Positions 1 through 9,236 of a DNA stretch of 45,663 nt are shown piece after piece; position 1 is the stretch's first letter; the number at the start of each line of letters is the position of its first letter. The notes below the pieces were generated by a model that made no database searches, had not been told where the DNA came from, and saw only the letters and a list, made by a program, of their open reading frames with translations. The translations under genes were made by a program, and so were the position numbers. Origin of the DNA: CAZGLR01 sp964526635 (GTDB taxonomy: Bacteria; Zixibacteria; MSB-5A5; GN15; JAAZOE01); NCBI GenBank assembly GCA_964526635.1, contig CAZGLR010000010.1, forward strand, positions 1 to 45,663, read 5' to 3'.

Positions 1-2295
1 GATTGTGATCATGAGGGTCATGGCGGCTGGACGGCACCCCAGATAGCCTCGAATATCTATAGTTATCTGGTTACCAATCCGGCCGATATCATTCTCCTGC
101 ATATTGGCACCAATGGACTCACGGAAAGCCCCGGCGGCGTCGAATCGATTCTGGATGAAATTGATCGTTTTGAAACCGACTATAATCATCCGGTTACCGT
201 GTTTGTCGCCAAGATTATCAACCGCGTGCCGTTTAGTCCCACGACCGCTATCTTCAACGAAAATGTTGAAGCCATGGTCAATGACCGGATCGCCAATGAG
301 GGGGACGATTTGATCATTGTCGACATGGAAAACAGCGCCGGGATTATTTATGTCATCGACCAGATCGATGGCTCTACCGGGGATATGTGGGACTGGGGAC
401 ACCCCAATCACTGGGGATATGTCAAGATGGCCAATTACTGGTATTCCCAGTTGGAGCCATATCTAAAGGCACGGCGCTGCCCGGATGGAATCGCCCATTA
501 TTGGAAATTCGAAGAGGACTCGACCTCCCTGTTTATCGACAATATCGGGGCACTCGATGCTGAATGCACCAATTGCCCGGAAAGCGTCGAGGGGAAAATC
601 GGCCAGGGGCTGAATTTCAGTGGTGATGATGTTGTTTCTCTTCCGGCCGGCGATAATCTGATCTGGAATGAGCTCTCCGGCTTTAGTTGCGCATTATGGC
701 TACGAGGTAATGACAATCCCGTTTTCAAAGAAGTTTTATTAAACCGTACCGGGTCAAACGGATCATGGCAACTCTATTTGATGCCGGAGGGAACAATCAA
801 CTGGCAGCAATCCGATGGCACCAACACAGTCTACCTGAACAGCGGCCAAATTGATCTTGGGGCAACAACCTGGCATCATGTTGCGGTCACTTATGACGGT
901 TTGACAGGGTTCACGCGATTGTATCACAATGGTCAGCAGGTTGATTCTGCCTATGCCATCTTCTCCGGAAATTTCGGTGACGACTCGCTGATCACTCTCG
1001 GGGCCGCGGCAGGTCCGCTGCCCGAGTATTTTTCCGGGACACTCGATGAACTGGCGATATTCGATACCACCCTTACTTCTGAACAGATCGCCATACTGTT
1101 TTCATCCGGCGAGTTCGGGCTGGGATATTGTGACGGCTCGGCGGAAACACCTGAAATTACAACGGCCCCGCCAACGGAATCGTATGAGGGTGAAGAGTTT
1201 TCCTATCAGGTAAAAGCCGCCGGTAATCCCGCCCCAAAGTATTTGATCACCCAGGGGCCACCCACGATGACTATCGATTCGACCAGTGGATTGATTAGCT
1301 GGCTGGTCGATGCGGTCGGCCAGATTCCGGTGGAGGTCATTGCCGCCAATGCTGTTGCGGCCGACACCCAGTCCTTTGCAGTTACGGTCTACCGACAGCC
1401 ATCCTGTCCGGATTATATGAACAATTATTGGCGTCTCGATTCACCCTCGGGTGACGGTTACTCCAATGTCANNNNNNNNNNTGTCATTTCAGGCGGACTT
1501 CCGGCGGACTGTTTTCCGGCATGTCCGCAAGTCGTGTCCGGGCAAATAGGATCGGGCGTTGAGTTTACATCAGACTCTGAGGGATTGCGGATTATCGACG
1601 ATGATTCATTTGACTGGGACGCCGACTGGGCAATCGAATTCTGGATGCGCCGTTCGACCGTTGATCCGACCATTAATGAAGTTATTATCGGCCGGGTCGG
1701 GCCATCGTGGTGGATCGGTGTGTATGCAGCCAGCCCGGCGGTATCGGGGGTGCCGTATGGTCATCTCCTGTGTTATTTCAACGGCGACTACATTTACAGC
1801 TCCATGCCGATAATCGATGATCAATGGCATTACATAGTCATCACCCGGGAAAGCTCAACCGGGCTCACCACATTATTTGTCGATGGTGAAGAAGATGCTT
1901 CCGGGACGGTCAGCACCGGCTTCACCGGTACCGCCGAGTTGACGCTTGGCTGGTTCAATGTAGGCGGTGGCTACCGGTATACCGGCATGCTCGATGAAGT
2001 GGCATTTTATGACGGCGGGTATCCGTCGGGAGAAACTGTCGCCAATCATTATTCCATCGGTTTGCTCGGGCAGGGGTATTGTACTTTTGAATTATCATGC
2101 GGAGATGCCAATGGCGACGGGTATGTCAATGTCGGGGATCCGGTTTTCATCCTCAATTGGGTATTCATGGGCGGCCCGGAACCGATTTCGGAAACTTTGG
2201 CCGACGCCAATTGCGATACCATCAACAATGTCGGCGACGTGATATACCTGATCAATTTTATATTCAAGGCAGGACCGGAACCGTGCTGTCCATAA
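1..2295 (+). CDS. Secreted SGNH/GDSL hydrolase with LamG modules and C-terminal dockerin-like repeat (5' partial)
   Basis: The frame is open from base 1, so the N-terminus (signal peptide and catalytic GDS block) lies outside the window. Bases 1-470 encode the end of an SGNH hydrolase: HEGHGGW (block II Gly), HIGTN (block III Asn) and WDWGHPNHWGY (block V Asp/His). LamG/concanavalin-like modules follow at about 478-1130 and 1408-2085, separated by a putative Ig (He_PIG-like) module at about 1140-1395. The last 68 residues are a type-I-dockerin-like double repeat starting CGDANGDGYVNVGD and ending GPEPCCP. SGNH enzymes are serine esterases, and LamG modules usually bind glycans, so an exported carbohydrate esterase is the likely role (inference). 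A 10-N gap interrupts the second LamG but keeps frame. The neighbour at 2667 has the same modules and looks like a paralogue. Confidence 0.85.
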   Translation, partial: DCDHEGHGGWTAPQIASNIYSYLVTNPADIILLHIGTNGLTESPGGVESILDEIDRFETDYNHPVTVFVAKIINRVPFSPTTAIFNENVEAMVNDRIANEGDDLIIVDMENSAGIIYVIDQIDGSTGDMWDWGHPNHWGYVKMANYWYSQLEPYLKARRCPDGIAHYWKFEEDSTSLFIDNIGALDAECTNCPESVEGKIGQGLNFSGDDVVSLPAGDNLIWNELSGFSCALWLRGNDNPVFKEVLLNRTGSNGSWQLYLMPEGTINWQQSDGTNTVYLNSGQIDLGATTWHHVAVTYDGLTGFTRLYHNGQQVDSAYAIFSGNFGDDSLITLGAAAGPLPEYFSGTLDELAIFDTTLTSEQIAILFSSGEFGLGYCDGSAETPEITTAPPTESYEGEEFSYQVKAAGNPAPKYLITQGPPTMTIDSTSGLISWLVDAVGQIPVEVIAANAVAADTQSFAVTVYRQPSCPDYMNNYWRLDSPSGDGYSNVXXXXVISGGLPADCFPACPQVVSGQIGSGVEFTSDSEGLRIIDDDSFDWDADWAIEFWMRRSTVDPTINEVIIGRVGPSWWIGVYAASPAVSGVPYGHLLCYFNGDYIYSSMPIIDDQWHYIVITRESSTGLTTLFVDGEEDASGTVSTGFTGTAELTLGWFNVGGGYRYTGMLDEVAFYDGGYPSGETVANHYSIGLLGQGYCTFELSCGDANGDGYVNVGDPVFILNWVFMGGPEPISETLADANCDTINNVGDVIYLINFIFKAGPEPCCP
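1472..1481. other. Assembly gap (10 N), probably an unmerged 5-base overlap
   Basis: The left flank ends ...aatgtca and the right flank begins tgtcatttc, so tgtca occurs on both sides. Removing the Ns and one copy deletes 15 bases, keeps frame and gives a LamG loop (YSNVISGGLPADCFPACP) whose length matches the other LamG copies. Confidence 0.8.
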
Positions 2296-2357
2296 AACAA
2301 GAGCAAAAGACTCCGCAAGGTTCACTGATTGATTCGGATTGCAGGACAAAAACAGGC

Positions 2358-2386
2358 TTGACAAATCGGGTTTTTTTACATACACT
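2358..2386 (+). promoter_or_regulatory. Candidate sigma-70 promoter in the leader of the LamG protein gene
   Basis: TTGACA (2358-2363), 17 bases, TACACT (2381-2386). The -35 is perfect and the -10 matches four of six. It lies about 280 bases before the next start codon, implying a long leader. I recognise no riboswitch in the 2296-2666 interval. Confidence 0.35.
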
Positions 2387-2485
2387 TGATCAAGAGCACA
2401 CCTTTGGGCGCCTCCCTGCCCATGCCGGAACCACTACTGCGTGGTTATTAAGACAACTGTGGAACGCGAATCTGCGCGATTATTC

Positions 2486-2508
2486 TACATAGCTTCTATA
2501 GCTATGTA
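2486..2508. repeat. Perfect 9-bp inverted repeat in the long leader
   Basis: tacatagct (2486-2494) and agctatgta (2500-2508) flank a 5-base loop. On the plus strand it is followed by A residues, so it does not read as an intrinsic terminator. It sits between two exported-protein genes and could be a leader hairpin or a protein-binding dyad. Confidence 0.45.
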
Positions 2509-2666
2509 AAAAAAGGAGTTACTGTTTATCGGGGGACGGCAGTCAACACGTTACTCACCCGGTGCTCTTGGCATCATCAGTTTTTAAATCGTTGATATGC
2601 CCTCCTTACTTAACTTATATGCGCAAACTCAGGGGGCTGAGAGCGAAGCTTAGGAGGAATCTACTT

Positions 2667-5600
2667 ATGAAACGCAATGCTAATGAGCTCGCCGTACTTA
2701 TATGCGCGGCGTTGCTTGTGTGCTTTTTCGGGAACCTTGTGGCACAACCCTCGGGGTGCCCATCCGGCATAATTCACTATTGGAAATTGAATGAAACGAC
2801 CGGCGGGCCATTTGTCGACTTCTATGCCGGAAATGATGCTACCTGCACAGCCTGTCCAACGGCTGTTACCGGCCAGGTTAATGGCGCCCAGGAATTCGAT
2901 CGTACGACCACCCGCGTTTCTGTCGCGGATGACGGTTCATTCGACTGGAGCCAGGATGACAGCTTTACGTTCGAATTCTGGATGAACCAGTCGGCCGGCT
3001 GCACCGGGACGGCAACAGATGATAATCAGGTTATTCTCGGTCGGATCGGTGCCGGATGGTGGTTCGGCATTAACTGCGGTTCTCTGGATCCGGAAGGCCA
3101 TATCCGGGCACAGTTTTCGCCGGGAACCGGGACGATGTTTTCCACCGCACCTGTTACTGATGGCGACTGGCATCATATCGTCTTCGTGTTTGATGCCGAT
3201 GCCGACGAAATGCGCTTGTTTATCGATGGCGCTCTTGACAATTCAAAATCATGGGTCGGCAGGGACCTCTCGGGTACCGATGACCTGACTGTCGGCTGGT
3301 TCAGTTCAGCCTATGGCTACGCCGGCCTGCTCGATGAACTGGCCCTGTATTCGGTTGCCCTCGATCAAGCGACTATCGTTGATCATTACAACAGCGGCGT
3401 CGGCAAAGAATACTGTGTCACCAACCAGTGCCCGGTAGTTTCCGATATTCCGGATCAGTCGGTTCTGGTCGGAACAAGTTTTACCACGATTAATCTCGAT
3501 GATTATGTCGAAGATTCCGATGATGCCGATGCGGATATCTCATGGACAGCCAGCGGTAACATCAACTTCGATGTAGATATCACCGACCGGGTCGCTACGA
3601 TAACGCCGCTTGATCCGTTCTGGACCGGTTCGGAAACAATCACCTTCACCGCCTCCGATCCGAGTTCGTGCACGGATTTCGATGACGCGGTCTTCACTAT
3701 CACCAATGATTGTCCGGTCATCTCCGATATTGGAGACCAGTCTGTAGTCGCCGGCAACAATTTCGCTACCATCAACCTCGATGATTACGTTACCGATGCC
3801 GATCACACCGATGATCTCCTTACCTGGTCCACCAGCGGCGAAAGCAATCTGATTGTCGATATCGTTGACCGGGTGGCGACTATCACTCTGGTCGATTCCG
3901 ACTGGATCGGGTCCGAGACGATTACGTTCACAGTAACCGATCCGGGGGATTGTTCGGCCTCGGACGATGTCACTTTCACTGTCCTCTCTGATGATTGCCC
4001 GCCGAGCATGGTTCACTACTGGATGCTTGACGAAGGCTCCGGCAGCGGTCTATTTATTGACATTGTCAGCGATCTTGATGCCACCTGCACTGACTGCCCT
4101 ACACCGGTCAGCGGCATCGTCAATGGCGCCCGGGAATTCGACCGGGATAACAACCGGGTCAACATCGCCGATGATGGTTCATTTGATTGGGCAGCCAATG
4201 AAAGCTGGACAATTGAATGCTGGATTAACAAGAGCGATGGCTGCACGGGAACTGCCCAGGCAGATAATGAAGTGATTATTGGCCGGGCCACAGCCGGATG
4301 GTGGCTGGGAATTAACTGTGAGTCCGGCGAAAGCAAGGTCCGTTTCTATAAAGGCGGCGCTTTTGACCTGCGCAGTGATGACATCGTGACCGACGGCGTT
4401 TGGCACCATATCGTGGCAGCGTATGATGCCAACTCTGATAAGGTGTATCTCTATATCGACGGTGTCAAGAACGACAGCAGTTCATGGGCCGGCGCCGACT
4501 TGAGCAATAATACCGATATTACGGTCGGCTGGTTTTCGCCATCTCCCTACTACGGCTTTCTCGGGATTATCGACGAACTGGCTGTTTACAATGCCGCGCT
4601 CGATGAAGCCACTGTTCAGGGGCATTATGCCAATGGCCTGCTGGGCCAGGGTTACTGCACGATATCAGAAACTCCGCCACAGATTGTCTCGACGCCGGTA
4701 ACCAGTGCGATTGCCGGTCAGGCGTATTCTTATGATGTCAATGCCATCGGCAACCCGACTCCGACCTATACGCTGATGACCTCACCAGCGGGTATGACGA
4801 TTGACAACATGACGGGGATCATCTCCTGGATGCCGAACACGACCGGTGATTTTGACGTCACGGTGCAGGCCAGTAATACGCAGGGAACCGATATGCAGTC
4901 ATTCACCATCTCAGTGGCGTCGCCCATGACCTGCGAAAACATTCTCCACTATTGGAAGCTGGGCGAAAACAGCGAGCCATATGTGGACATCATCAACGGT
5001 CTCGATGCGTACGTCGATGGTGTTGCCCCGACCGCGGTATCCGGTATAGTCGGCAGCGCTCAGCTCTTTGGTGGTACTGATGTCGGACTTTCGATTGCAG
5101 ACGACGGTTCCTGCGACTGGACGACAACCGATGATTTCTCGTTTGAGTTCTGGATGAAACGCGATACCCTGACGCAGCCCGGATTGGATCAAAACGAAGT
5201 AATCCTGGGCCGTATCGGGGCGACGATGTGGATTGGTATCCATACGGGTAATCCACTGGTTGCCGGTGCCACACTCAACGGTGTCTTTGTGGCCTCACAC
5301 GGCAATTACGTCTGGAGCAGTATGCCGATTACCGATGGTCAGTGGCATCATATTGCCGGTGTGCACGATGGGGCTACGAATACGCTCACGCTTTATATCG
5401 ATGGTGTCGAGGATCTTTCCGGTGATATCGGTAATTTCGCCGGCACGGATCCATATACCATCGGCTGGTTCAATACCGGCGGAAGATATCCGTATAAAGG
5501 TATTCTGGATGAATTGGCCCTGTACGATGCATTGATCAGTCCGGCCGACATTGTGACACATTTTAACAACGGCCTGTTGGGCAAGGGGTATTGTATTCAG

Positions 5601-5804
5601 TACGCCTGTGGTGATGCCACTGGTGACGGGGGCATTACAGTCGCAGATGTTACCTTTCTTGTCCTTTATGTCTTCGGCGGCGGTGCGGCACCCTCGCCAC
5701 TGGCCGCGGGAGATGCAAATTGCGATGGCACAATGAATGTTGGTGACGCCGTCTATGTCTTGAATTACATCTTTAAAGGCGGTCCGGCGCCCTGTTGTCC
5801 GTAA
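2667..5804 (+). CDS. Large secreted three-LamG, cadherin-like/Ig, dockerin-like protein
   Basis: 1045 residues. The ATG at 2667 is chosen because AGGAGG lies 8-13 bases upstream and it starts a signal peptide (basic MKRNANE, then a hydrophobic stretch to about residue 25). Modules in order: LamG 30-250; two tandem repeats 253-440, each starting CPV(V/I)SDI and resembling cadherin-like or Ig-like folds; LamG 443-665; He_PIG-like module 669-753; LamG 754-978; dockerin-like double repeat 980-1045 with Ca-loop residues (GDATGDGG, GDANCDG) and a terminal GGPAPCCP. No catalytic domain is visible, so it is probably a surface or secreted adhesin or glycan binder (inference). It follows the related SGNH-LamG gene in the same direction and ends at a strong terminator. 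Confidence 0.87.
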   Translation: MKRNANELAVLICAALLVCFFGNLVAQPSGCPSGIIHYWKLNETTGGPFVDFYAGNDATCTACPTAVTGQVNGAQEFDRTTTRVSVADDGSFDWSQDDSFTFEFWMNQSAGCTGTATDDNQVILGRIGAGWWFGINCGSLDPEGHIRAQFSPGTGTMFSTAPVTDGDWHHIVFVFDADADEMRLFIDGALDNSKSWVGRDLSGTDDLTVGWFSSAYGYAGLLDELALYSVALDQATIVDHYNSGVGKEYCVTNQCPVVSDIPDQSVLVGTSFTTINLDDYVEDSDDADADISWTASGNINFDVDITDRVATITPLDPFWTGSETITFTASDPSSCTDFDDAVFTITNDCPVISDIGDQSVVAGNNFATINLDDYVTDADHTDDLLTWSTSGESNLIVDIVDRVATITLVDSDWIGSETITFTVTDPGDCSASDDVTFTVLSDDCPPSMVHYWMLDEGSGSGLFIDIVSDLDATCTDCPTPVSGIVNGAREFDRDNNRVNIADDGSFDWAANESWTIECWINKSDGCTGTAQADNEVIIGRATAGWWLGINCESGESKVRFYKGGAFDLRSDDIVTDGVWHHIVAAYDANSDKVYLYIDGVKNDSSSWAGADLSNNTDITVGWFSPSPYYGFLGIIDELAVYNAALDEATVQGHYANGLLGQGYCTISETPPQIVSTPVTSAIAGQAYSYDVNAIGNPTPTYTLMTSPAGMTIDNMTGIISWMPNTTGDFDVTVQASNTQGTDMQSFTISVASPMTCENILHYWKLGENSEPYVDIINGLDAYVDGVAPTAVSGIVGSAQLFGGTDVGLSIADDGSCDWTTTDDFSFEFWMKRDTLTQPGLDQNEVILGRIGATMWIGIHTGNPLVAGATLNGVFVASHGNYVWSSMPITDGQWHHIAGVHDGATNTLTLYIDGVEDLSGDIGNFAGTDPYTIGWFNTGGRYPYKGILDELALYDALISPADIVTHFNNGLLGKGYCIQYACGDATGDGGITVADVTFLVLYVFGGGAAPSPLAAGDANCDGTMNVGDAVYVLNYIFKGGPAPCCP

Positions 5805-5833
5805 GAAGATAAGATACGACTGTCTGTTAAAAC

Positions 5834-5871
5834 AACCGGGGATAAAGGCTTATATCCCCGGTTCTTTTTTT
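5834..5871 (+). terminator. Rho-independent terminator after the LamG-dockerin gene
   Basis: An 11-bp perfect stem, aaccggggata (5834-5844) with tatccccggtt (5853-5863), and an 8-base loop, followed by a run of seven T. Confidence 0.92.
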
Positions 5872-5920
5872 GTTTAAATCTATAATTATTTTGATCTTAA
5901 GGTTAATTGCGTGTATGTAA

Positions 5921-5949
5921 TTGTCGATACCTTATCTGTATGTAATAAT
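5921..5949 (+). promoter_or_regulatory. Candidate sigma-70 promoter for the PocR-PAS gene
   Basis: TTGTCG (5921-5926), 17 bases, AATAAT (5944-5949). Four of six -35 and five of six -10 positions match. Transcription would start near 5956, giving a short leader. Confidence 0.35.
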
Positions 5950-5978
5950 CTACTGCATTCCAAGTGGAGTTTATGCCT

Positions 5979-7373
5979 ATGGACGCGGGGGACGGGCCCA
6001 AAGTACGAATCGTTTCAGATCGTGAAGACATGCAGCCGGTTTCAGACCACTGGCCATTATGGGGTCTGATCGGGGGCCTTTTGGTGGCTTCGTTTGCGGG
6101 CGTGGGCGGCTGGTTGACGGTTGCGTCATTTGATTCTGATTTGTCATTTCTCAAATATCATTTTTCCTATCCGTGGGTATTCGGTATTTATATTTTGCCA
6201 ATAGCCCTGTACTTCATTGGCCGGAGTTTTCATCAAACAGTCATAAAACAGCAGATAGCGGTAAACGAATTGAAGACAGGGCTTGCAAATCGCGAGGACG
6301 AGTTATCCGGTCTGCGCAAGCGGATAAACAGCCTGAAGGATGAGAATGAACGGGCCAAAAACCGCTTTTTGCGGACAACGGCACAAATGAGATTACGATT
6401 GAGCCGTCTTTTTACCGTAGAGGGCGACCATATCACGTCCTTATCTGATTTAATTGATCTCGATAAATTGCAGGAATTGCAAAATTCTATTGCAGCAGCT
6501 TACAGCCTTGGTTCTGTGATCATTGATCACGGCGGCGAGCCGGTAACCGAACACAGCCAGACGGCCGAAATTTGTCGCCTGATTCAGAAATCATCAATGG
6601 GCAAAAAGGACTGTTACTGGTTTCAGCGCAATCTGGGCGAAAAGGCCGCCAAACACGGAAAGCCGGTGTTTAAGCGGTGTCGCCAGTGCGGATTGCTCTG
6701 CGGCGCTGTGCCCATGCAAATCAATAAGGAACCGATTGCAACCTGGCTCCTGGGTCAGGCGCGAATGCCCGAATACGGCGACTTTGATTTTGAGGAAACC
6801 TCATCGCTGACCGGTATTTCGACTATGGCACTGCAGGAGACATGGAAACAGGCGACAGAGACTGAACAAGACGTGTTCGAGGGCGCTCTGGACTTTTTAT
6901 GGAAAATGAGTGAGGAATTCCTTAGCCTTAATTACGCTCAGATTCAGTCAACCAAAGAAATTATCCGACGCAAAGAGCATGAACGTGAAGCGGAAGTCGC
7001 CTGGCGCGCCCTCGATTTTGCCGGAAACGCCATGTTTATCGCCGATACTGAAGGGAATATCATCGGCGTCAATCATCGCCTTGCCGATCGGTTGGGATTT
7101 TCGCGCAAAGATATCATCGGCAAGCAGGTTTATGAACTCGGGATGGGAGGCTCAGCTGATTTATTGTCAACCTGTCTCGAAGCCGATGGTAAATTCAAAA
7201 ATATCAAACTGTTGACACAAAAGGGCGACAGTGTTGAATCCCGGATTCGATGCGAAAGGCTGGCTGTCGAAGACAAGACATTCTTATGCGGGATCGTAGA
7301 GTTTGTCAGTGTAAATGCACTGGAAGATCAATCGTTGACGTCGATGCTCTACCCCGAATCATCTGATGATTAA
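5979..7373 (+). CDS. Membrane-anchored PocR-PAS sensory protein without output domain
   Basis: About 464 residues. Possible starts are GTG 5964, ATG 5973 and ATG 5979; GGAG at 5965-5968 is best spaced for 5979. Two hydrophobic segments (about 27-49 and 65-83) are followed by a charged coiled-coil (95-135). A PocR-type ligand-sensing domain (about 160-320) has the typical pattern of a conserved Gly-Glu-Pro stretch and Cys residues (199, 212, 234, 237, 241; CRQCGLLC), then a PAS domain (342-447). PocR domains sense small molecules or metals in many sensors. No kinase, GGDEF, EAL or DNA-binding domain follows: the protein stops about 20 residues after PAS. It stands alone between two terminators, so it must signal through a partner, or it is the residue of a longer sensor kinase. 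Confidence 0.8.
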   Translation: MDAGDGPKVRIVSDREDMQPVSDHWPLWGLIGGLLVASFAGVGGWLTVASFDSDLSFLKYHFSYPWVFGIYILPIALYFIGRSFHQTVIKQQIAVNELKTGLANREDELSGLRKRINSLKDENERAKNRFLRTTAQMRLRLSRLFTVEGDHITSLSDLIDLDKLQELQNSIAAAYSLGSVIIDHGGEPVTEHSQTAEICRLIQKSSMGKKDCYWFQRNLGEKAAKHGKPVFKRCRQCGLLCGAVPMQINKEPIATWLLGQARMPEYGDFDFEETSSLTGISTMALQETWKQATETEQDVFEGALDFLWKMSEEFLSLNYAQIQSTKEIIRRKEHEREAEVAWRALDFAGNAMFIADTEGNIIGVNHRLADRLGFSRKDIIGKQVYELGMGGSADLLSTCLEADGKFKNIKLLTQKGDSVESRIRCERLAVEDKTFLCGIVEFVSVNALEDQSLTSMLYPESSDD

Positions 7374-7409
7374 AATATTCTGCAAATTCAAAATATGCCA
7401 AAAGTCCGG

Positions 7410-7440
7410 GGCGGGATCGAAATGATCCCGCCTTTTTTTT
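7410..7440 (+). terminator. Rho-independent terminator after the PocR-PAS gene
   Basis: Stem ggcgggatc/gatcccgcc (7410-7418, 7424-7432), 5-base loop, then eight T. It sits in the convergent gap before the stop of the minus-strand aminotransferase. Confidence 0.9.
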
Positions 7441-7441
7441 C

Positions 7442-8923
7442 TTACTGAATCGCTTTGAGTGAAGCATCAATTGCCTTCAGGAGGAAACGGACATCGGTCT
7501 CGGTGATGATGAGCAGGGGCAGAAATCGGACCCAGTTGCGAGTCGACAACGACGATTTGACGCCATTGACAGCAAGCTGCCGCTGAAACGCCGCGACCTT
7601 TTCTGCTGACTCCAGTTCAAAGGCAATCATCAGACCAAGGCCGCGAACATCGCTTACAAAGGGATATGTTTTGCGAAGTTCCTCGAGCCCGTTCATGATT
7701 TGTTCTGATCTTTTGACGACATTACCGGTGATATCTCGCTCGCGCATCTGACGGGTGGCGATCATGGCAGCCACCATAGCCATCGGATTGCCACCGAATG
7801 TGCTGCCGTCGTAGCCGGGCTTCATTGCATCTGAGATTTTCTTGTTGGTAACGACGGCCGTCACCGGATAGCCGCCCCCGAAACTTTTACCGATTGTCAT
7901 AATATCAGGGACGACATCGTAGACCATCGACGCAAACCATTGCCCCTGTTCCTCGGCAGTACGCCCAAAGCCCGACTGGATTTCATCGACTATCATGACA
8001 GCATCATATCTATCGCAAATTTTTCTTAATTTTTTCGGATAATCACGCTCAGCCGGACGAATCCCGGCTTCTTCACCCTGGACAATTTCGAGAATCACCG
8101 TTTTCGCTGAACCATCGGCAAACAGCTTTTCGATGGCGTCGGTATCGTTGAATGGCACGAAATGCACCCAGTCTTCATTATCGAGAAAAAACGGCTTACG
8201 ATAATTGTCATTTTCGGTAACAGCAACAGCGCCATGAGTACGACCATGGAAGCCACCCTCCATAGCGATAACACCCTTGTGGCCAGTATAGGCTTTGGCG
8301 ATTTTCAGGGCCTTGTCAACCGCCTCTCCCCCGGAATTCTGCCAGTAGAACTGGGTTAGGCCCTCGGGCATCATGTCATGGATGCTCATAAGAAAGCGCG
8401 TTCGCGGAATATGAACCCGGTCTTCTTTCATGGAAATCAACTGCATCGCCTGATTGAACAGCCCGCGGGCAATTTCCGGATTATTCATACCCAGATTAGT
8501 GGCGCTGTAGTTGCTGTCCATGTCAAGATAGGCATCGCCTTTGGTATCGATAATCCAGGCACTATCGCCGCGGACAGGTATTATATCTTTCTCCAGCCTG
8601 GAAACAGGGATTTTATACTTTTCGTGAATCGCGATTGCCTGATCAGTCGAGAATTCGCAATCAGTAAGCATTTCGGCTATGACTTTGATTTCGGGGATCG
8701 TGCAATTGGCGTGAATGACGTCGGCTACCTGGGCACCCTCGGATTCCGATAGAAATTCCGTAGGATCTGAAATCTTTTTCCTGACCTCGTCGAGAAATGA
8801 GGAATCCTGATCTTTCAGGACGATACTGACAACTTCGTCAATGCGTGCCATCGTGGCGTTGAGCCGTTCGGGGTGCCTGGTTCGGTTGTTGATAATACTG
8901 CAATACAGGGCCTGCTCGTACAT
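7442..8923 (-). CDS. Class III PLP-dependent aminotransferase with N-terminal extension
   Basis: 493 residues. The ATG at 8923 (MYEQALYCS) is preferred because AAGGAG lies about 10 bases upstream; an upstream in-frame ATG at 8944 lacks a ribosome site. The fold-type I class III core shows the PLP Asp region (VIVDEIQSGFGR), the Schiff-base Lys346 in TIGKSFGGGYPV, and STFGGNPMA near the active site. The family transfers amino groups between omega-amino acids, diamines or amino sugars and a keto acid. About 110 residues precede the usual family start, predicted mostly helical and unmatched to anything I know. The substrate cannot be assigned. The gene is monocistronic, with about 250 bases to the PEP-CTERM terminator upstream of it. 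Confidence 0.85.
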   Translation of the reverse strand: MYEQALYCSIINNRTRHPERLNATMARIDEVVSIVLKDQDSSFLDEVRKKISDPTEFLSESEGAQVADVIHANCTIPEIKVIAEMLTDCEFSTDQAIAIHEKYKIPVSRLEKDIIPVRGDSAWIIDTKGDAYLDMDSNYSATNLGMNNPEIARGLFNQAMQLISMKEDRVHIPRTRFLMSIHDMMPEGLTQFYWQNSGGEAVDKALKIAKAYTGHKGVIAMEGGFHGRTHGAVAVTENDNYRKPFFLDNEDWVHFVPFNDTDAIEKLFADGSAKTVILEIVQGEEAGIRPAERDYPKKLRKICDRYDAVMIVDEIQSGFGRTAEEQGQWFASMVYDVVPDIMTIGKSFGGGYPVTAVVTNKKISDAMKPGYDGSTFGGNPMAMVAAMIATRQMRERDITGNVVKRSEQIMNGLEELRKTYPFVSDVRGLGLMIAFELESAEKVAAFQRQLAVNGVKSSLSTRNWVRFLPLLIITETDVRFLLKAIDASLKAIQ

Positions 8924-9178
8924 GACCTGTGGTCTCCTTTCCATCAGTCAGCGGGAATCCTACAGTCGGTCAGCCATTGGCCGGAATGATTGACTTCGAT
9001 TAATCAGCAAGAGTAATACAGGTGTGTGTGGAACTGACTAATAGCGTTTATTGGTATTTGATTTATCACAACGACGTATTTGTAACATGATGAATGATAA
9101 GATACGAAATATTGATGTGATTGTCAAATTTAGGCTAATAGTGCAGCATGGGTTGTTTGATGTTCTGATCGAAAACAC

Positions 9179-9212
9179 AAAAAAGGCCTCTTCCTGCTGA
9201 AGAAGCCTTTTT
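9179..9212 (-). terminator. Rho-independent terminator of PEP-CTERM gene 1
   Basis: Read on the minus strand, an AAGGCTTCTTC arm pairs with GAAGAGGCCTT around a short loop, flanked by A and T runs, 24 bases after the stop codon at 9237. Confidence 0.85.
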
Positions 9213-9236
9213 GAGAATCACATTACATGTTCTTTA

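Noticed and set aside
2486..2508. Hairpin as terminator of the first LamG gene
   Set aside because: It is followed by A residues on the plus strand and lies about 190 bases after the stop codon, so it does not look like an intrinsic terminator in the reading direction.
2750..5600. Repeated LamG coding units as a CRISPR-like or transposon repeat
   Set aside because: The repeats are about 650 bases, in frame, and encode protein domains; they have no spacers and no flanking direct repeats.
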